Part shown: piece by piece, positions 1 to 15,181 of the stretch
Layout: each line of letters starts with the position of its first letter
Numbering within the stretch: position 1 is the first letter of the stretch
From: Tipula vernalis
Taxonomy: Eukaryota; Arthropoda; Insecta; Diptera; Tipulidae
Assembly: GCA_958295665.1 (NCBI GenBank)
Contig: OY282560.1
Location: 85,350,311-85,414,310, forward strand
Length of the DNA stretch: 64,000 bases
Reading direction: 5' to 3'
Made by a program: the position numbers and the translations under genes
The notes under the pieces: model-generated
The model's database searches: none
Told to the model about the DNA's origin: nothing
The model's input: the letters and a program-made list of their open reading frames with translations, nothing else

Positions 1-140
1 ACCTGAACTATAGACCATGAATCCATAATAAAAAACGAAAATCTGCAATTGTGTTCCGATTTGGTTGATTGATGACTCTAGCAGTAGATCGCTCGAATAT
101 TTCTACACATTTCGTAGAAAATTCAATTTTATGGAAAATC
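1..140. repeat. Reference S monomer (140 bp)
   Basis: This is a clean example of the short monomer. Compared with L it has GAATCC instead of AATTC, six rather than seven A in the A-tract, GTTCCG instead of GCTCCG, and TTTGGTTGATTGATGACTC instead of the L middle. About 39 bp of the L middle are missing, and the junction reads CTAGCAGTAGATCGCTC. The last 60 bp match L. The several linked differences mark an old, separately maintained subfamily rather than a fresh deletion of a neighbouring L copy. Confidence 0.95.
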
Positions 141-320
141 ACCTGAACTATAGACCATAAATTCATAATAAAAAAACGAAAATCGGCAATTGTGCTCCGA
201 TTTCGATGATTGATGCCTCTATCAATAGGTGCTGAGACCTGTAATTGTCATGCCAACGGGCATTTAGATCGCTCGAATATTTCTACACATTTCTTAGAAA
301 ATTCAATTTTATGGAAAATC
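141..320. repeat. Reference L monomer (180 bp)
   Basis: This is a typical long monomer, beginning at ACCTGAACTATAGACC by arbitrary phase. It has 63 G or C in 180 bases by my count of the consensus. It contains an A7 tract followed by CGAAAA, and a small perfect dyad, ATGCC-AACG-GGCAT, in the part that S lacks. The length is close to an insect nucleosome repeat. No CENP-B-box-like motif was recognised by eye. Confidence 0.95.
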
Positions 321-3300
321 ACCTGAACTATAGACCATAAATTCATAATAAAAAAACGAAAATCTGCAATTGTGCTCCGATTTCGATGATTGATGCCTCT
401 ATCAATAGGTGCTGAGACCGGTAATTGTCATGCCAACGGGCATTTAGATCGCTCGAATATTTCTACACATTTCGTAGAAAATTCAATTTTATGGAAAATC
501 ACCTGAACTATAGACCATAAATTCATAATAAAAAAACGAAAATCTGCAATTGTGCTCCGATTTCGATGATTGATGCCTCTATCAATAGGTGCTGAGACCT
601 GTAATTGTCATGCCAACGGGCATTTAGATCGCTCGAATATTTCTACACATTTCGTAGAAAATTCAATTTTATGGAAAATCACCTGAACTATAGACCATAA
701 ATTCATAATAAAAAAACGAAAATCGGCAATTGTGCTCCGATTTCGATGATTGATGCCTCTATCAATAGGTGCTGAGACCTGTAATTGTCATGCAAACGGG
801 CATTAAGATCGCTCGAATATTTCTACACATTTCTTAGAAAATTCAATTTTATGGAAAATCACCTGAACTATAGACCATAAATTCATAATAAAAAAACGAA
901 AATCGGCAATTGTGCTCCGATTTCGATGATTGATGCCTCTATCAATAGGTGCTGAGACCTGCAATTGTCATGCCAACGGGCATTTAGATCGCTCGAATAT
1001 TTCTACACATTTCTTAGAAAATTCAATTTTATGGAAAATCACCTGAACTATAGACCATAAATTCATAATAAAAAAACGAAAATCTGCAATTGTGCTCCGA
1101 TTTCGATGATTGATGCCTCTATCAATAGGTGCTGAGACCTGTAATTGTCATGCCAACGGGAATTTAGATCGCTCGAATATTTCTACACATTTCTTAGAAA
1201 ATTCAATTTAATGGAAAATCACCTGAACTATAGACCATAAATTCATAATAAAAAAACGAAAATCTGCAATTGTGCTCCGATTTCGATGATTGATGCCTCT
1301 ATCAATAGGTGCTGAGACCTGTAATTGTCATGCCAACGGGCATTTAGATCGCTCGAATATTTCTACACATTTCGTAGAAAATTCAATTTTATGGAAAATC
1401 ACCTGAACTATAGACCATAAATTCATAATAAAAAAACGAAAATCTGCAATTGTGCTCCGATTTCGATGATTGATGCCTCTATCAATAGGTGCTGAGACCT
1501 GTAATTGTCATGCCAACGGGCACTTAGATCGCTCGAATATTTCTACACATTTCTTAGAAAATTCAATTTTATGGAAAATCACCTGAACTATAGACCATAA
1601 ATTCATAATAAAAAAACGAAAATCTGCAATTGTGCTCCGATTTCGATGATTGATGCCTCTATCAATAGGTGCTGAGACCTGTAATTGTCATGCCAACGGG
1701 CATTTAGATCGCTCGAATATTTCTACACATTTCTTAGAAAATTCAATTTTATGGAAAATCACCTGAACTATAGACCATAAATTCATAATAAAAAAACGAA
1801 AATCGGCAATTGTGCTCCGATTTCGATGATTGATGCCTCTATCAATAGGTGCTGAGACCTGTAATTGTCATGCAAACGGGCATTAAGATCGCTCGAATAT
1901 TTCTACACATTTCTTAGAAAATTCAATTTTATGGAAAATCACCTGAACTATAGACCATAAATTCATAATAAAAAAACGAAAATCGGCAATTGTGCTCCGA
2001 TTTCGATGATTGATGCCTCTATCAATAGGTGCTGAGACCTGTAATTGTCATGCCAACGGGCATTTAGATCGCTCGAATATTTCTACACATTTCTTAGAAA
2101 ATTCAATTTTATGGAAAATCACCTGAACTATAGACCATAAATTCATAATAAAAAAACGAAAATCTGCAATTGTGCTCCGATTTCGATGATTGATGCCTCT
2201 ATCAATAGGTGCTGAGACTTGTAATTGTCATGCCAACGGGAATTAAGATCGCTCGAATATTTCTACACATTTCTTAGAAAACTCACTTTTATGGAAAATC
2301 ACCTGAACTATAGACCATAAATTCATAATAAAAAAACGAAAATCTGCAATTGTGCTCCGATTTCGATGATTGATGCCTCTATCAATAGGTGCTGAGACCT
2401 GTAATTGTCATGCCAACGGGCATTTAGATCGCTCGAATATTTCTACACATTTCGTAGAAAATTCAATTTTATGGAAAATCACCTGAACTATAGACCATAA
2501 ATTCATAATAAAAAAACGAAAATCTGCAATTGTGCTCCGATTTCGATGATTGATGCCTCTATCAATAGGTGCTGAGACCTGTAATTGTCATGCCAACGGG
2601 CACTTAGATCGCTCGAATATTTCTACACATTTCTTAGAAAATTCAATTTTATGGAAAATCACCTGAACTATAGACCATAAATTCATAATAAAAAAACGAA
2701 AATCTGCAATTGTGCTCCGATTTCGATGATTGATGCCTCTATCAATAGGTGCTGAGACCTGTAATTGTCATGCCAACGGGCATTTAGATCGCTCGAATAT
2801 TTCTACACATTTCGTAGAAAATTCAATTTTATGGAAAATCACCTGAACTATGGACCATAAATTCATAATAAAAAAACGAAAATCTGCAATTGTGCTCCGA
2901 TTTCGATGATTGATGCCTCTATCAATAGGTGCTGAGACCTGTAATTGTCATGCCAACGGGCATTTACATCGCTCGAATATTTCTACACATTTCTTAGAAA
3001 ATTCAATTTTATGGAAAATCACCTGAACTATAGACCATAAATTCATAATAAAAAAACGAAAATCTGCAATTGTGCTCCGATTTCGATAATTGATGCCTCT
3101 ATCAATAGGTGCTGAGACCTGTAATTGTCATGCCAACGGGCATTTAGATCGCTCGAATATTTCTATACATTTCGTAGAAAATTCAATTTTATGGAAAATC
3201 ACCTGAACTATAGACCATAAATTCATAATAAAAAAACGAAAATCTGCAATTGTGCTCCGATTTCGATGATTGATGCCTCAATCAATAGGTGCTGAGACCT

Positions 3301-6300
3301 GTAATTGTCATGCCAACGGGCATTTAGATCGCTCGAATATTTCTACATATTTCTTAAAAAATTCAATTTTATGGAAAATCGCCTGAACTATAGACCATAA
3401 ATTCATAATAAAAAAACGAAAATCTGCAATTGTGCTCCGATTTCGATGATTGATGCCTCTATCAATAGGTGCTGAGACCTGTAATTGTCATGCCAACGGG
3501 CATTTAGATCGCTCGAATATTTCTACACATTTCGTAGAAAATTCAATTTTATGGAAAATCACCTGAACTATAGACCATAAATTCATAATAAAAAAACGAA
3601 AATCTGCAATTGTGCTCCGATTTCGATGATTGATGCCTCTATCAATAGGTGCTGAGACCTGTAATTGTCATGCCAACGGGCATTTAGATCGCTCGAATAT
3701 TTCTACACAATTCGTAGAAAATTCAATTTTATGGAAAATCACCTGAACTATAGACCATAAATTCATAATAAAAAAACGAAAATCTGCAATTGTGCTCCGA
3801 TTTCGATGATTGATGCCTCTATCAATAGGTGCTGAGACCTGTAATTGTCATGCCAACGGGCATTTAGATCGCTCGAATATTTCTACACATTTCGTAGAAA
3901 ATTCAATTTTATGGAAAATCACCTGAACTATAGACCATAAATTCATAATAAAAAAAACGAAAATCTGCAATTGTGCTCCGATTTCGATGATTGATGCCTC
4001 TATCAATGGGTGCTGAGACCTGTAATTGTCATGCCAACAAGCACTTAGATCGCTCGAATATTTCTACACATTTCTTAGAAAATTCAATTTTATGGAAAAT
4101 CACCTGAACTATAGACCATAAATTCATAATAAAAAAACGAAAATCTGCAATTGTGCTCCGATTTCGATGATTGATGCCTCTATCAATAGGTGCTGAGACC
4201 TGTAATTGTCATGCCAACGGGCATTTAGATCGCTCGAATATTTCTACACATTTCGTAGAAAATTCAATTTTATGGAAAATCACCTGAACTATAGACCATA
4301 AATTCATAATAAAAAAACGAAAATCTGCAATTGTGCTCCGATTTCGATGATTGATGCCTCTATCAATAGGTGCTGAGACCTGTAATTGTCATGCCAACGG
4401 GCATTTAGATCGCTCGAATATTTCTACACATTTCTTAGAAGATTCAATTTTATTGAAAATCACCTGAACTATAGACCATAAATTCATAATAAAAAAACGA
4501 AAATCTGCAATTGTGCTCCGATTTCGATGATTGATGCCTCTATCAATAGGTGCTGAGACCTGTAATTGTCATGCCAACGGGCATTTAGATCGCTCGAATA
4601 TTTCTACACATTTCTTAGAAAATTCAATTTTATGGAAAATCACCTGAACTATAGACCATAAATTCATAATAAAAAAACGAAAATCTGCAATTGTGCTCCG
4701 ATTTCGATGATTGATGCCTCTATCAATAGGTGCTGAGACCTGTAATTGTCATGCCAACGGGCATTTAGATCGCTCGAATATTTCTACACATTTCGTAGAA
4801 AATTCAATTTTATGGAAAATCACCTGAACTATAGACCATAAATTCATAATAAAAAAACGAAAATCGGCAATTGTGCTCCGATTTCGATGATTGATGCCTC
4901 TATCAATAGGTGCTGAGACCTGTAATTGTCATGCCAACGGGCATTTAGATCGCTCGAATATTTCTACACATTTCGTAGAAAATTCAATTTTATGGAAAAT
5001 CACCTGAACTATAGACCATAAATTCATAATAAAAAAACGAAAATCGGCAATTGTGCTCCGATTTCGATGATTGATGCCTCTATCAATAGGTGCTGAGACC
5101 TGTAATTGTCATGCCAACGGGCATTTAAATCGCTCGAATATTTCTACACATTTCGTAGAAAATTCAATTTTATGGAAAATCACCTGAACTATAGACCATA
5201 AATTCATAATAAAAAAACGAAAATCTGCAATTGTGCTCCGATTTCGATGATTGATGCCTCTATCAATAGGTGCTGAGACCTGTAATTGTCATGCCAGCGG
5301 GCATTTAGATCGCTCGAATATTTCTACACATTTCGTAGAAAATTCAATTTTATGGAAAATCACCTGAACTATAGACCATAAATTCATATAAAAAAAACGA
5401 AAATCTGCAATTGTGCTCCGATTTCGATGATTGATGCCTCTATCAATAGGTGCTGAGACCTGTAATTGTCATGCCAACGGGCATTTAGATCGCTCGAATA
5501 TTTCTACACATTTCGTAGAAAATTCAATTTTATGGAAAATCACCTGAACTATAGACCATAAATTCATAATAAAAAAACGAAAATCTGCAATTGTGCTCCG
5601 ATTTCGATGATTGATGCCTCTATCAATAGGTGCTGAGACCTGTAATTGTCATGCCAACGGGCATTTAGATCGCTCGAATATTTCTACACATTTCGTAGAA
5701 AATTCAATTTTATGGAAAATCACCTGAACTATAGACCATAAATTCATAATAAAAAACGAAAATTTGCAATTGTGCTCCGATTTCGATGATTGATGCCTCT
5801 ATCAATAGGTGCTGAGACCTGTAATTGTCATGCCAACGGGCATTTAGATCGCTCGAATATTTCTACACATTTCGTAGAAAATTCAATTTTATGGAAAATC
5901 ACCTGAACTATAGACCATAAATTCATAATAAAAAACGAAAATTTGCAATTGTGCTCCGATTTCGATGATTGATGCCTCTATCAATAGGTGCTGAGACCTG
6001 TAATTGTCATGCCAACGGGCATTTAGATCGCTCGAATATTTCTACACATTTCGTAGAAAATTCAATTTTATGGAAAATCACCTGAACTATAGACCATAAA
6101 TTCATAATAAAAAAACGAAAATCTGCAATTGTGCTCCGATTTCGATGATTGATGCCTCTATCAATAGGTGCTGAGACCTGTAATTGTCATGCCAACGGGC
6201 ATTTAGATCGCTCGAATATTTCTACACATTTCGTAGAAAATTCAATTTTATGGAAAATCACCTGAACTATAGACCATAAATTCATAATAAAAAAACGAAA

Positions 6301-9300
6301 ATCTGCAATTGTGCTCCGATTTCGATGATTGATGCCTCTATCAATAGGTGCTGAGACCTGTAATTGTCATGCCAACGGGCATTTAGATCGCTCGAATATT
6401 TCTACACATTTCGTAGAAAATTCAATTTTATGGAAAATCACCTGAACTATAGACCATAAATTCATAATAAAAAAACGAAAATCTGCAATTGTGCTCCGAT
6501 TTCGATGATTGATGCCTCTATCAATAGGTGCTGAGACCTGTAATTGTCATACCAACGGGCATTTAGATCGCTCGAATATTTCTACACATTTCGTAGAAAA
6601 TTCAATTTTATGGAAAATCACCTGAACTATAGACCATAAATTCATAATAAAAAAACGAAAATCTGCAATTGTGCTCCGATTTCGATGATTGATGCCTCTA
6701 TCAATAGGTGCTGAGACCTGTAATTGTCATGCCAACGGGCATTTAGATCGCTCGAATATTTCTACACATTTCGTAGAAAATTCAATTTTATGGAAAATCA
6801 CCTGAACTATAGACCATAAATTCATAATAAAAAACGAAAATTTGCAATTGTGCTCCGATTTCGATGATTGATGCCTCTATCAATAGGTGCTGAGACCTGT
6901 AATTGTCATGCCAACGGGCATTTAGATCGCTCGAATATTTCTACACATTTCTTAGAAAATTCAATTTTATGGAAAATCACCTGAACTATAGACCATAAAT
7001 TCATAATAAAAAAACGAAAATCTGCAATTGTGCTCCGATTTCGATGATTGATGCCTCTATCAATAGGTGCTGAGACCTGTAATTGTCATGCAAACGGGCA
7101 TTAAGATCGCTCGAATATTTCTACACATTTCTTAGAAAATTCAATTTTATGGAAAATCACCTGAACTATAGACCATAAATTCATAATAAAAAAACGAAAA
7201 TCGGCAATTGTGCTCCGATTTCGATGATTGATGCCTCTATCAATAGGTGCTGAGACCTGTAATTGTCATGCCAACGGGCATTTAGATCGCTCGAATATTT
7301 CTATACATTTCGTAGAAAATTCAATTTTATGGAAAATCACCTGAACTATAGACCATAAATTCATAATAAAAAAACGAAAATCTGCAATTGTGCTCCGATT
7401 TCGATGATTGATGCCTCTATCAATAGGTGCTGAGACCTGTAATTGTCATGCCAACGGGCATTTAGATCGCTCGAATATTTCTACACATTTCGTAGAAAAT
7501 TCAATTTTATGGAAAATCACCTGAACTATAGACCATGAATCCATAATAAAAAACGAAAATCTGCAATTGTGTTCCGATTTGGTTGATTGATGACTCTAGC
7601 AGTAGATCGCTCGAATATTTCTACACATTTCGTAGAAAATTCAATTTTATGGAAAATCACCTGAACTATAGACCATAAATTCATAATAAAAAAACGAAAA
7701 TCGGCAATTGTGCTCCGATTTCGATGATTGATGCCTCTATCAATAGGTGCTGAGACCTGTAATTGTCATGCAAACGGGCATTTAGATCGCTCGAATATTT
7801 CTACACATTTCTTAGAAAATTCAATTTTATGGAAAATCACCTGAACTATAGACCATAAATTCATAATAAAAAAACGAAAATCGGCAATTGTGCTCCGATT
7901 TCGATGATTGATGCCTCTATCAATAGGTGCTGAGACCTGTAATTGTCATGACAACGGGCATTTAGATCGCTCGAATATTTCTACACATTTCTTAGAAAAT
8001 TCAATTTTATGGAAAATCACCTGAACTATAGACCATGAATTCATAATAAAAAAACGAAAATCTGCAATTGTGCTCCGATTTCGATGATTGATGCCTCTAT
8101 CAATAGGTGCTGAGACCTGTAATTGTCATGCCAACGGGCATTTAGATCGCTCGAATATTTCTACACATTTCGTAGAAAATTCAATTTTATGGAAAATCAC
8201 CTGAACTATAGACCATGAATCCATAATAAAAAACGAAAATCTGCAATTGTGTTCCGATTTGGTTGATTGATGACTCTAGCAGTAGATCGCTCGAATATTT
8301 CTACACATTTCGTAGAAAATTCAATTTTATGGAAAATCACCTGAACTATAGACCATAAATTCATAATAAAAAAACGAAAATCTGCAATTGTGCTCCGATT
8401 TCGATGATTGATGCCTCTATCAATAGGTGCTGAGACCTGTAATTGTCATGCCAACGGGCATTTAGATCGCTCGAATATTTCTACACATTTCGTAGAAAAT
8501 TCAATTTTATGGAAAATCACCTGAACTATAGACCATGAATCCATAACAAAAAACGAAAATCTGCAATTGTGTTCCGATTTGGTTGATTGATGACTCTAGC
8601 AGTAGATCGCTCGAATATTTCTACACATTTCGTAGAAAATTCAATTTTATGGAAAATCACCTGAACTATAGACCATAAATTCATAATAAAAAAACGAAAA
8701 TCGGCAATTGTGCTCCGATTTCGATGATTGATGCCTCTATCAATAGGTGCTGAGACCTGTAATTGTCATGCCAACGGGAATTTAGATCGCTCGAATATTT
8801 CTACACATTTCTTAGAAAATTCACTTGTATGGAAAATCACCTGAACTATAGACCATAAATTCATAATAAAAAAACGAAAATCTGCAATTGTGCTCCGATT
8901 TCGATGATTGATGCCTCTATCAATAGGTGCTGAGACCTGTAATTGTCATGCCAACGGGCATTTAGATCGCTCGAATATTTCTACACATTTCGTAGAAAAT
9001 TCAATTTTATGGAAAATCACCTGAACTATATACCATAAATTCATAATAAAAAAACGAAAATCTGCAATTGTGCTCCGATTTCGATGATTGATGCCTCTAT
9101 CAATAGGTGCTGAGACCTGTAATTGTCATGCCAACGGGCATTTAGATCGCTCGAATATTTCTACACATTTCGTAGAAAATTCAATTTTATGGAAAATCAC
9201 CTGAACTATAGACCATGAATCCATAATAAAAAACGAAAATCTGCAATTGTGTTCCGATTTGGTTGATTGATGACTCTAGCAGTAGATCGCTCGAATATGT

Positions 9301-10777
9301 CTACACATTTCGTAGAAAATTCAATTTTATGGAAATCACCTGAACTATAGACCATAAATTCATAATAAAAAAACGAAAATCTGCAATTGTGCTCCGATTT
9401 CGATGATTGATGCCTCTATCAATAGGTGCTGAGACCTGTAATTGTCATGCCATCGGGCACTTAGATCGCTCGAATATTTCTACACATTTCTTAGAAAATT
9501 CAATTTTATGGAAAATCACCTGAACTATAGACCATAAATTCATAATAAAAAAACGAAAATCTGCAATTGTGCTCCGATTTCGATGATTGATGCCTCTATC
9601 AATAGGTGCTGAGACCTGTAATTGTCATGCCAACGGGCATTTAGATCGCTCGAATATTTCTACACATTTCGTAGAAAATTCAATTTTATGGAAAATCACC
9701 TGAACTATAGACAATAAATTCATAATAAAAAAACGAAAATCTGCAATTGTGCTCCGATTTCGATGATTGATGCCTCTATCAATAGGTGCTGAGACCTGTA
9801 ATTGTCATGCCAACGGGCATTTAGATCGCTCGAATATTTCTACACATTTCTTAGAAAATTCAATTTTATGGAAAATCACCTGAACTATAGACCATAAATT
9901 CATAATAAAAAAACGAAAATCTGCAATTGTGCTCCGATTTCGATAATTGATGCCTCTATCAATAGGTGCTGAGACCTGTAATTGTCATGCCAACGGGCAT
10001 TTAGATCGCTCGAATATTTCTATACATTTCGTAGAAAATTCAATTTTATGGAAAATCACCTGAACTATAGACCATAAATTCATAATAAAAAAACGAAAAT
10101 CTGCAATTGTGCTCCGATTTCGATGATTGATGCCTCTATCAATAGGTGCTGAGACCTGTAATTGTCATGCCAACGGGCATTTAGATCGCTCGAATATTTC
10201 TACACATTTCTTAGAAAATTCAATTTTATGGAAAATCACCTGAACTATAGACCATAAATTCATAATAAAAAAACGAAAATCTGCAATTGTGCTCCGATTT
10301 CGATGATTGATGCCTCTATCAATAGGTGCTGAGACCTGTAATTGTCATGCCAACGGGCATTTAGATCGCTCGAATATTTCTACACAATTCGTAGAAAATT
10401 CAATTTTATGGAAAATCACCTGAACTATAGACCATAAATTCATAATAAAAAAACGAAAATCTGCAATTGTGCTCGGATTTCGATGATTGATGCCTCTATC
10501 AATAGGTGCTGAGACCTGTAATTGTCATGCCAACGGGCATTTAGATCGCTCGAATATTTCTACACATTTCGTAGAAAATTCAATTTTATGGAAAATCACC
10601 TGAACTATAGACCATAAATTCATAATAAAAAAACGAAAATCTGCAATTGTGCTCCGATTTCGATGATTGATGCCTCTATCAATAGGTGCTGAGACCTGTA
10701 ATTGTCATGCCAACGGTCATTTAGATCGCTCGAATATTTCTACACATTTCGTAGAAAATTCAATTTTATGGAAAATC

Positions 10778-11307
10778 ACCTGAACACCATAAATTCATAA
10801 TAAAAAAACGAAAATCGGCAATTGTGTTCCGATTTCGATGATTGATGCCTCTATCAATAGGTGCTGAGACCTGTAATTGTCATGCCAACGGGCATTTAGA
10901 TCGCTCGAATATTTCTACACATTTCGTAGAAAATTCAATTTTATGGAAAATCACCTGAACTATATACCATAAATTCATAATAAAAAAACGAAAATCTGCA
11001 ATTGTGCTCCGATTTCGATGATTGATGCCTCTATCAATAGGTGCTGAGACCTGTAATTATCATGCCAACGGGCATTTAGATCGCTCGAATATTTCTACAC
11101 ATTTCGTAGAAAATTCAATTTTATGGAAAATCACCTGAACACCATAAATTCATAATAAAAAAACGAAAATCGGCAATTGTGTTCCGATTTCGATGATTGA
11201 TGCCTCTATCAATAGGTGCTGAGACCTGTAATTGTCATGCCAACGGGCATTTAGATCGCTCGAATATTTCTACACATTTCGTAGAAAATTCAATTTTATG
11301 GAAAATC
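10778..11307. repeat. L monomers with a 5-bp deletion (175 bp), first pair
   Basis: Monomers starting at 10778 and 11133 read CTGAACACCATAA, lacking TATAG, so each is 175 bp. A third copy starts at 13427. All three also carry TCGGC and GTTCCG, so they descend from one founder. They are useful phase markers for the higher-order repeats. Confidence 0.9.
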
Positions 11308-14300
11308 ACCTGAACTATAGACCATAAATTCATAATAAAAAAACGAAAATCGGCAATTGTGCTCCGATTTCGATGATTGATGCCTCTATCAATAGGTGCT
11401 GAGACCTGTAATTGTCATGCCAACGGGCATTTAGATCGCTCGAATATTTCTATACATTTCGTAGAAAATTCAATTTTATGGAAAATCACCTGAACTATAG
11501 ACCATAAATTCATAATAAAAAAACGAAAATCTGCAATTGTGCTCCGATTTCGATGATTGATGCCTCTATCAATAGGTGCTGAGACCTGTAATTGTCATGC
11601 CAACGGGCATTTAGATCGCTCGAATATTTCTACACATTTCGTAGAAAATTCAATTTTATGGAAAATCACCTGAACTATAGACCATGAATCCATAATAAAA
11701 AACGAAAATCTGCAATTGTGTTCCGATTTGGTTGATTGATGACTCTAGCAGTAGATCGCTCGAATATTTCTACACATTTCGTAGAAAATTCAATTTTATG
11801 GAAAATCACCTGAACTATAGACCATAAATTCATAATAAAAAAACGAAAATCGGCAATTGTGCTCCGATTTCGATGATTGATGCCTCTATCAATAGGTGCT
11901 GAGACCTGTAATTGTCATGCCAACGGGCATTTAGATCGCTCGAATATTTCTATACATTTCGTAGAAAATTCAATTTTATGGAAAATCACCTGAACTATAG
12001 ACCATAAATTCATAATAAAAAAACGAAAATCTGCAATTGTGCTCCGATTTCGATGATTGATGCCTCTATCAATAGGTGCTGAGACCTGTAATTGTCATGC
12101 CAACGGGAATTTAGATCGCTCGAATATTTCTACACATTTCTTAGAAAATTCACTTTTATGGAAAATCACCTGAACTATAGACCATAAATTCATAATAAAA
12201 AAACGAAAATCTGCAATTGTGCTCCGATTTCGATGATTGATGCCTCTATCAATAGGTGCTGAGACCTGTAATTGTCATGCCAACGGGCATTTAGATAGCT
12301 CGAATATTTCTACACATTTCGTAGAAAATTCAATTTTATGGAAAATCACCTGAACTATAGACCATAAATTCATAATAAAAAAACGAAAATCTGCAATTGT
12401 GCTCCGATTTCGATGATTGATGCCTCTATCAATAGGTGCTGAGACCTGTAATTGTCATGCCAACGGGCATTTAGATCGCTCGAATATTTCTACACATTTC
12501 GTAGAAAATTCAATTTTATGGAAAATCACCTGAACTATAGACCATAAATTCATAATAAAAAAACGAAAATCTGCAATTGTGCTCCGATTTCGATGATTGA
12601 TGCCTCTATCAATAGGTGCTGAGACCTGTAATTGTCATGCCAACGGGCATTTAGATCGCTCGAATATTTCTACACATTTCTTAGAAAATTCAATTTTATG
12701 GAAAATCACCTGAACTATAGACCATAAATTCATATAAAAAAACGAAAATCTGCAATTGTGCTCCGATTTCGATGATTGATGCCTCTATCAATAGGTGCTG
12801 AGACCTGTAATTGTCATGCCAACGGGCATTTAGATCGCTCGAATATTTCTACACATTTCGTAGAAAATTCAATTTTATGGAAAATCACCTGAACTATAGA
12901 CCATAAATTCATAATAAAAAAACGAAAATCTGCAATTGTGCTCCGATTTCGATGATTGATGCCTCTATCAATAGGTGCTGAGACCTGTAATTGTCATGCC
13001 AACGGGCATTTAGATCGCTCGAATATTTCTACACATTTCTTAGAAAATTCAATTTTATGGAAAATCACCTGAACTATAGACCATAAATTCATAATAAAAA
13101 AACGAAAATCTGCAATTGTGCTCCGATTTCGATGATTGATGCCTCTATCAATAGGTGCTGAGACCTGTAATTGTCATGCCAACGGGCATTTAGATCGCTC
13201 GAATATTTCTACACATTTCGTAGAAAATTCAATTTTATGGAAAATCACCTGAACTATAGACCATAAATTCATAATAAAAAAACGAAAATCTGCAATTGTG
13301 CTCCGATTTCGATGATTGATGCCTCTATCAATAGGTGCTGAGACCTGTAATTATCATGCCAACGGGCATTTAGATCGCTCGAATATTTCTACACATTTCG
13401 TAGAAAATTCAATTTTATGGAAAATCACCTGAACACCATAAATTCATAATAAAAAAACGAAAATCGGCAATTGTGTTCCGATTTCGATGATTGATGCCTC
13501 TATCAATAGGTGCTGAGACCTGTAATTGTCATGCCAACGGGCATTTAGATCGCTCGAATATTTCTACACATTTCGTAGAAAATTCAATTTTATGGAAAAT
13601 CACCTGAACTATAGACCATAAATTCATAATAAAAAAACGAAAATCGGCAATTGTGCTCCGATTTCGATGATTGATGCCTCTATCAATAGGTGCTGAGACC
13701 TGTAATTGTCATGCCAACGGGCATTTAGATCGCTCGAATATTTCTATACATTTCGTAGAAAATTCAATTTTATGGAAAATCACCTGAACTATAGACCATA
13801 AATTCATAATAAAAAAACGAAAATCTGCAATTGTGCTCCGATTTCGATGATTGATGCCTCTATCAATAGGTGCTGAGACCTGTAATTGTCATGCCAACGG
13901 GCATTTAGATCGCTCGAATATTTCTACACATTTCGTAGAAAATTCAATTTTATGGAAAATCACCTGAACTATAGACCATGAATCCATAATAAAAAACGAA
14001 AATCTGCAATTGTGTTCCGATTTGGTTGATTGATGACTCTAGCAGTAGATCGCTCGAATATTTCTACACATTTCGTAGAAAATTCAATTTTATGGAAAAT
14101 CACCTGAACTATAGACCATAAATTCATAATAAAAAAACGAAAATCGGCAATTGTGCTCCGATTTCGATGATTGATGCCTCTATCAATAGGTGCTGAGACC
14201 TGTAATTGTCATGCCAACGGGCATTTAGATCGCTCGAATATTTCTATACATTTCGTAGAAAATTCAATTTTATGGAAAATCACCTGAACTATAGACCATA

Positions 14301-15181
14301 AATTCATAATAAAAAAACGAAAATCTGCAATTGTGCTCCGATTTCGATGATTGATGCCTCTATCAATAGGTGCTGAGACCTGTAATTGTCATGCCAACGG
14401 GAATTTAGATCGCTCGAATATTTCTACACATTTCTTAGAAAATTCACTTTTATGGAAAATCACCTGAACTATAGACCATAAATTCATAATAAAAAAACGA
14501 AAATCTGCAATTGTGCTCCGATTTCGATGATTGATGCCTCTATCAATAGGTGCTGAGACCTGTAATTGTCATGCCAACGGGCATTTAGATCGCTCGAATA
14601 TTTCTACACATTTCGTAGAAAATTCAATTTTATGGAAAATCACCTGAACTATAGACCATAAATTCATAATAAAAAAACGAAAATCTGCAATTGTGCTCCG
14701 ATTTCGATGATTGATGCCTCTATCAATAGGTGCTGAGACCTGTAATTGTCATGCCAACGGGCATTTAGATCGCTCGAATATTTCTACACATTTCGTAGAA
14801 AATTCAATTTTATGGAAAATCACCTGAACTATAGACCATAAATTCATAATAAAAAAACGAAAATCTGCAATTGTGCTCCGATTTCGATGATTGATGCCTC
14901 TATCAATAGGTGCTGAGACCTGTAATTGTCATGCCAACGGGCATTTAGATCGCTCGAATATTTCTACACATTTCTTAGAAAATTCAATTTTATGGAAAAT
15001 CACCTGAACTATAGACCATAAATTCATAATAAAAAAACGAAAATCTGCAATTGTGCTCCGATTTCGATGATTGATGCCTCTATCAATAGGTGCTGAGACC
15101 TGTAATTGTCATGCCAACGGGCATTTAGATCGCTCGAATATTTCTACACATTTCGTAGAAAATTCAATTTTATGGAAAATC
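11133..15181. repeat. Higher-order repeat of 13 monomers (2294 bp), about 1.8 copies
   Basis: The series starting at 11133 (175-bp monomer, TATACATT monomer, L, S at 11668, TATACATT monomer, GGGAATTT/CACTTTTAT monomer, then L monomers) recurs from 13427 in the same order. Both the 175-bp deletion (11133 to 13427) and the S monomer (11668 to 13962) are 2294 bp apart. That equals 12 L + 1 S minus a 5-bp and a 1-bp deletion. The order holds for about ten monomers of the second copy, then slips by one. The copies differ by private changes such as GATAGCTC near 12295 and a missing A near 12733. Confidence 0.85.

Noticed and set aside
141..320. CENP-B box or telomeric motif in the monomer
   Set aside because: No stretch matching the CENP-B box consensus, and no TTAGG-type array, was seen by eye. 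The centromere idea rests on length and organisation only.
141..320. ATGCC-AACG-GGCAT hairpin as a functional element
   Set aside because: The five-bp stem is short and S monomers lack it, so there is no support for a role beyond chance.
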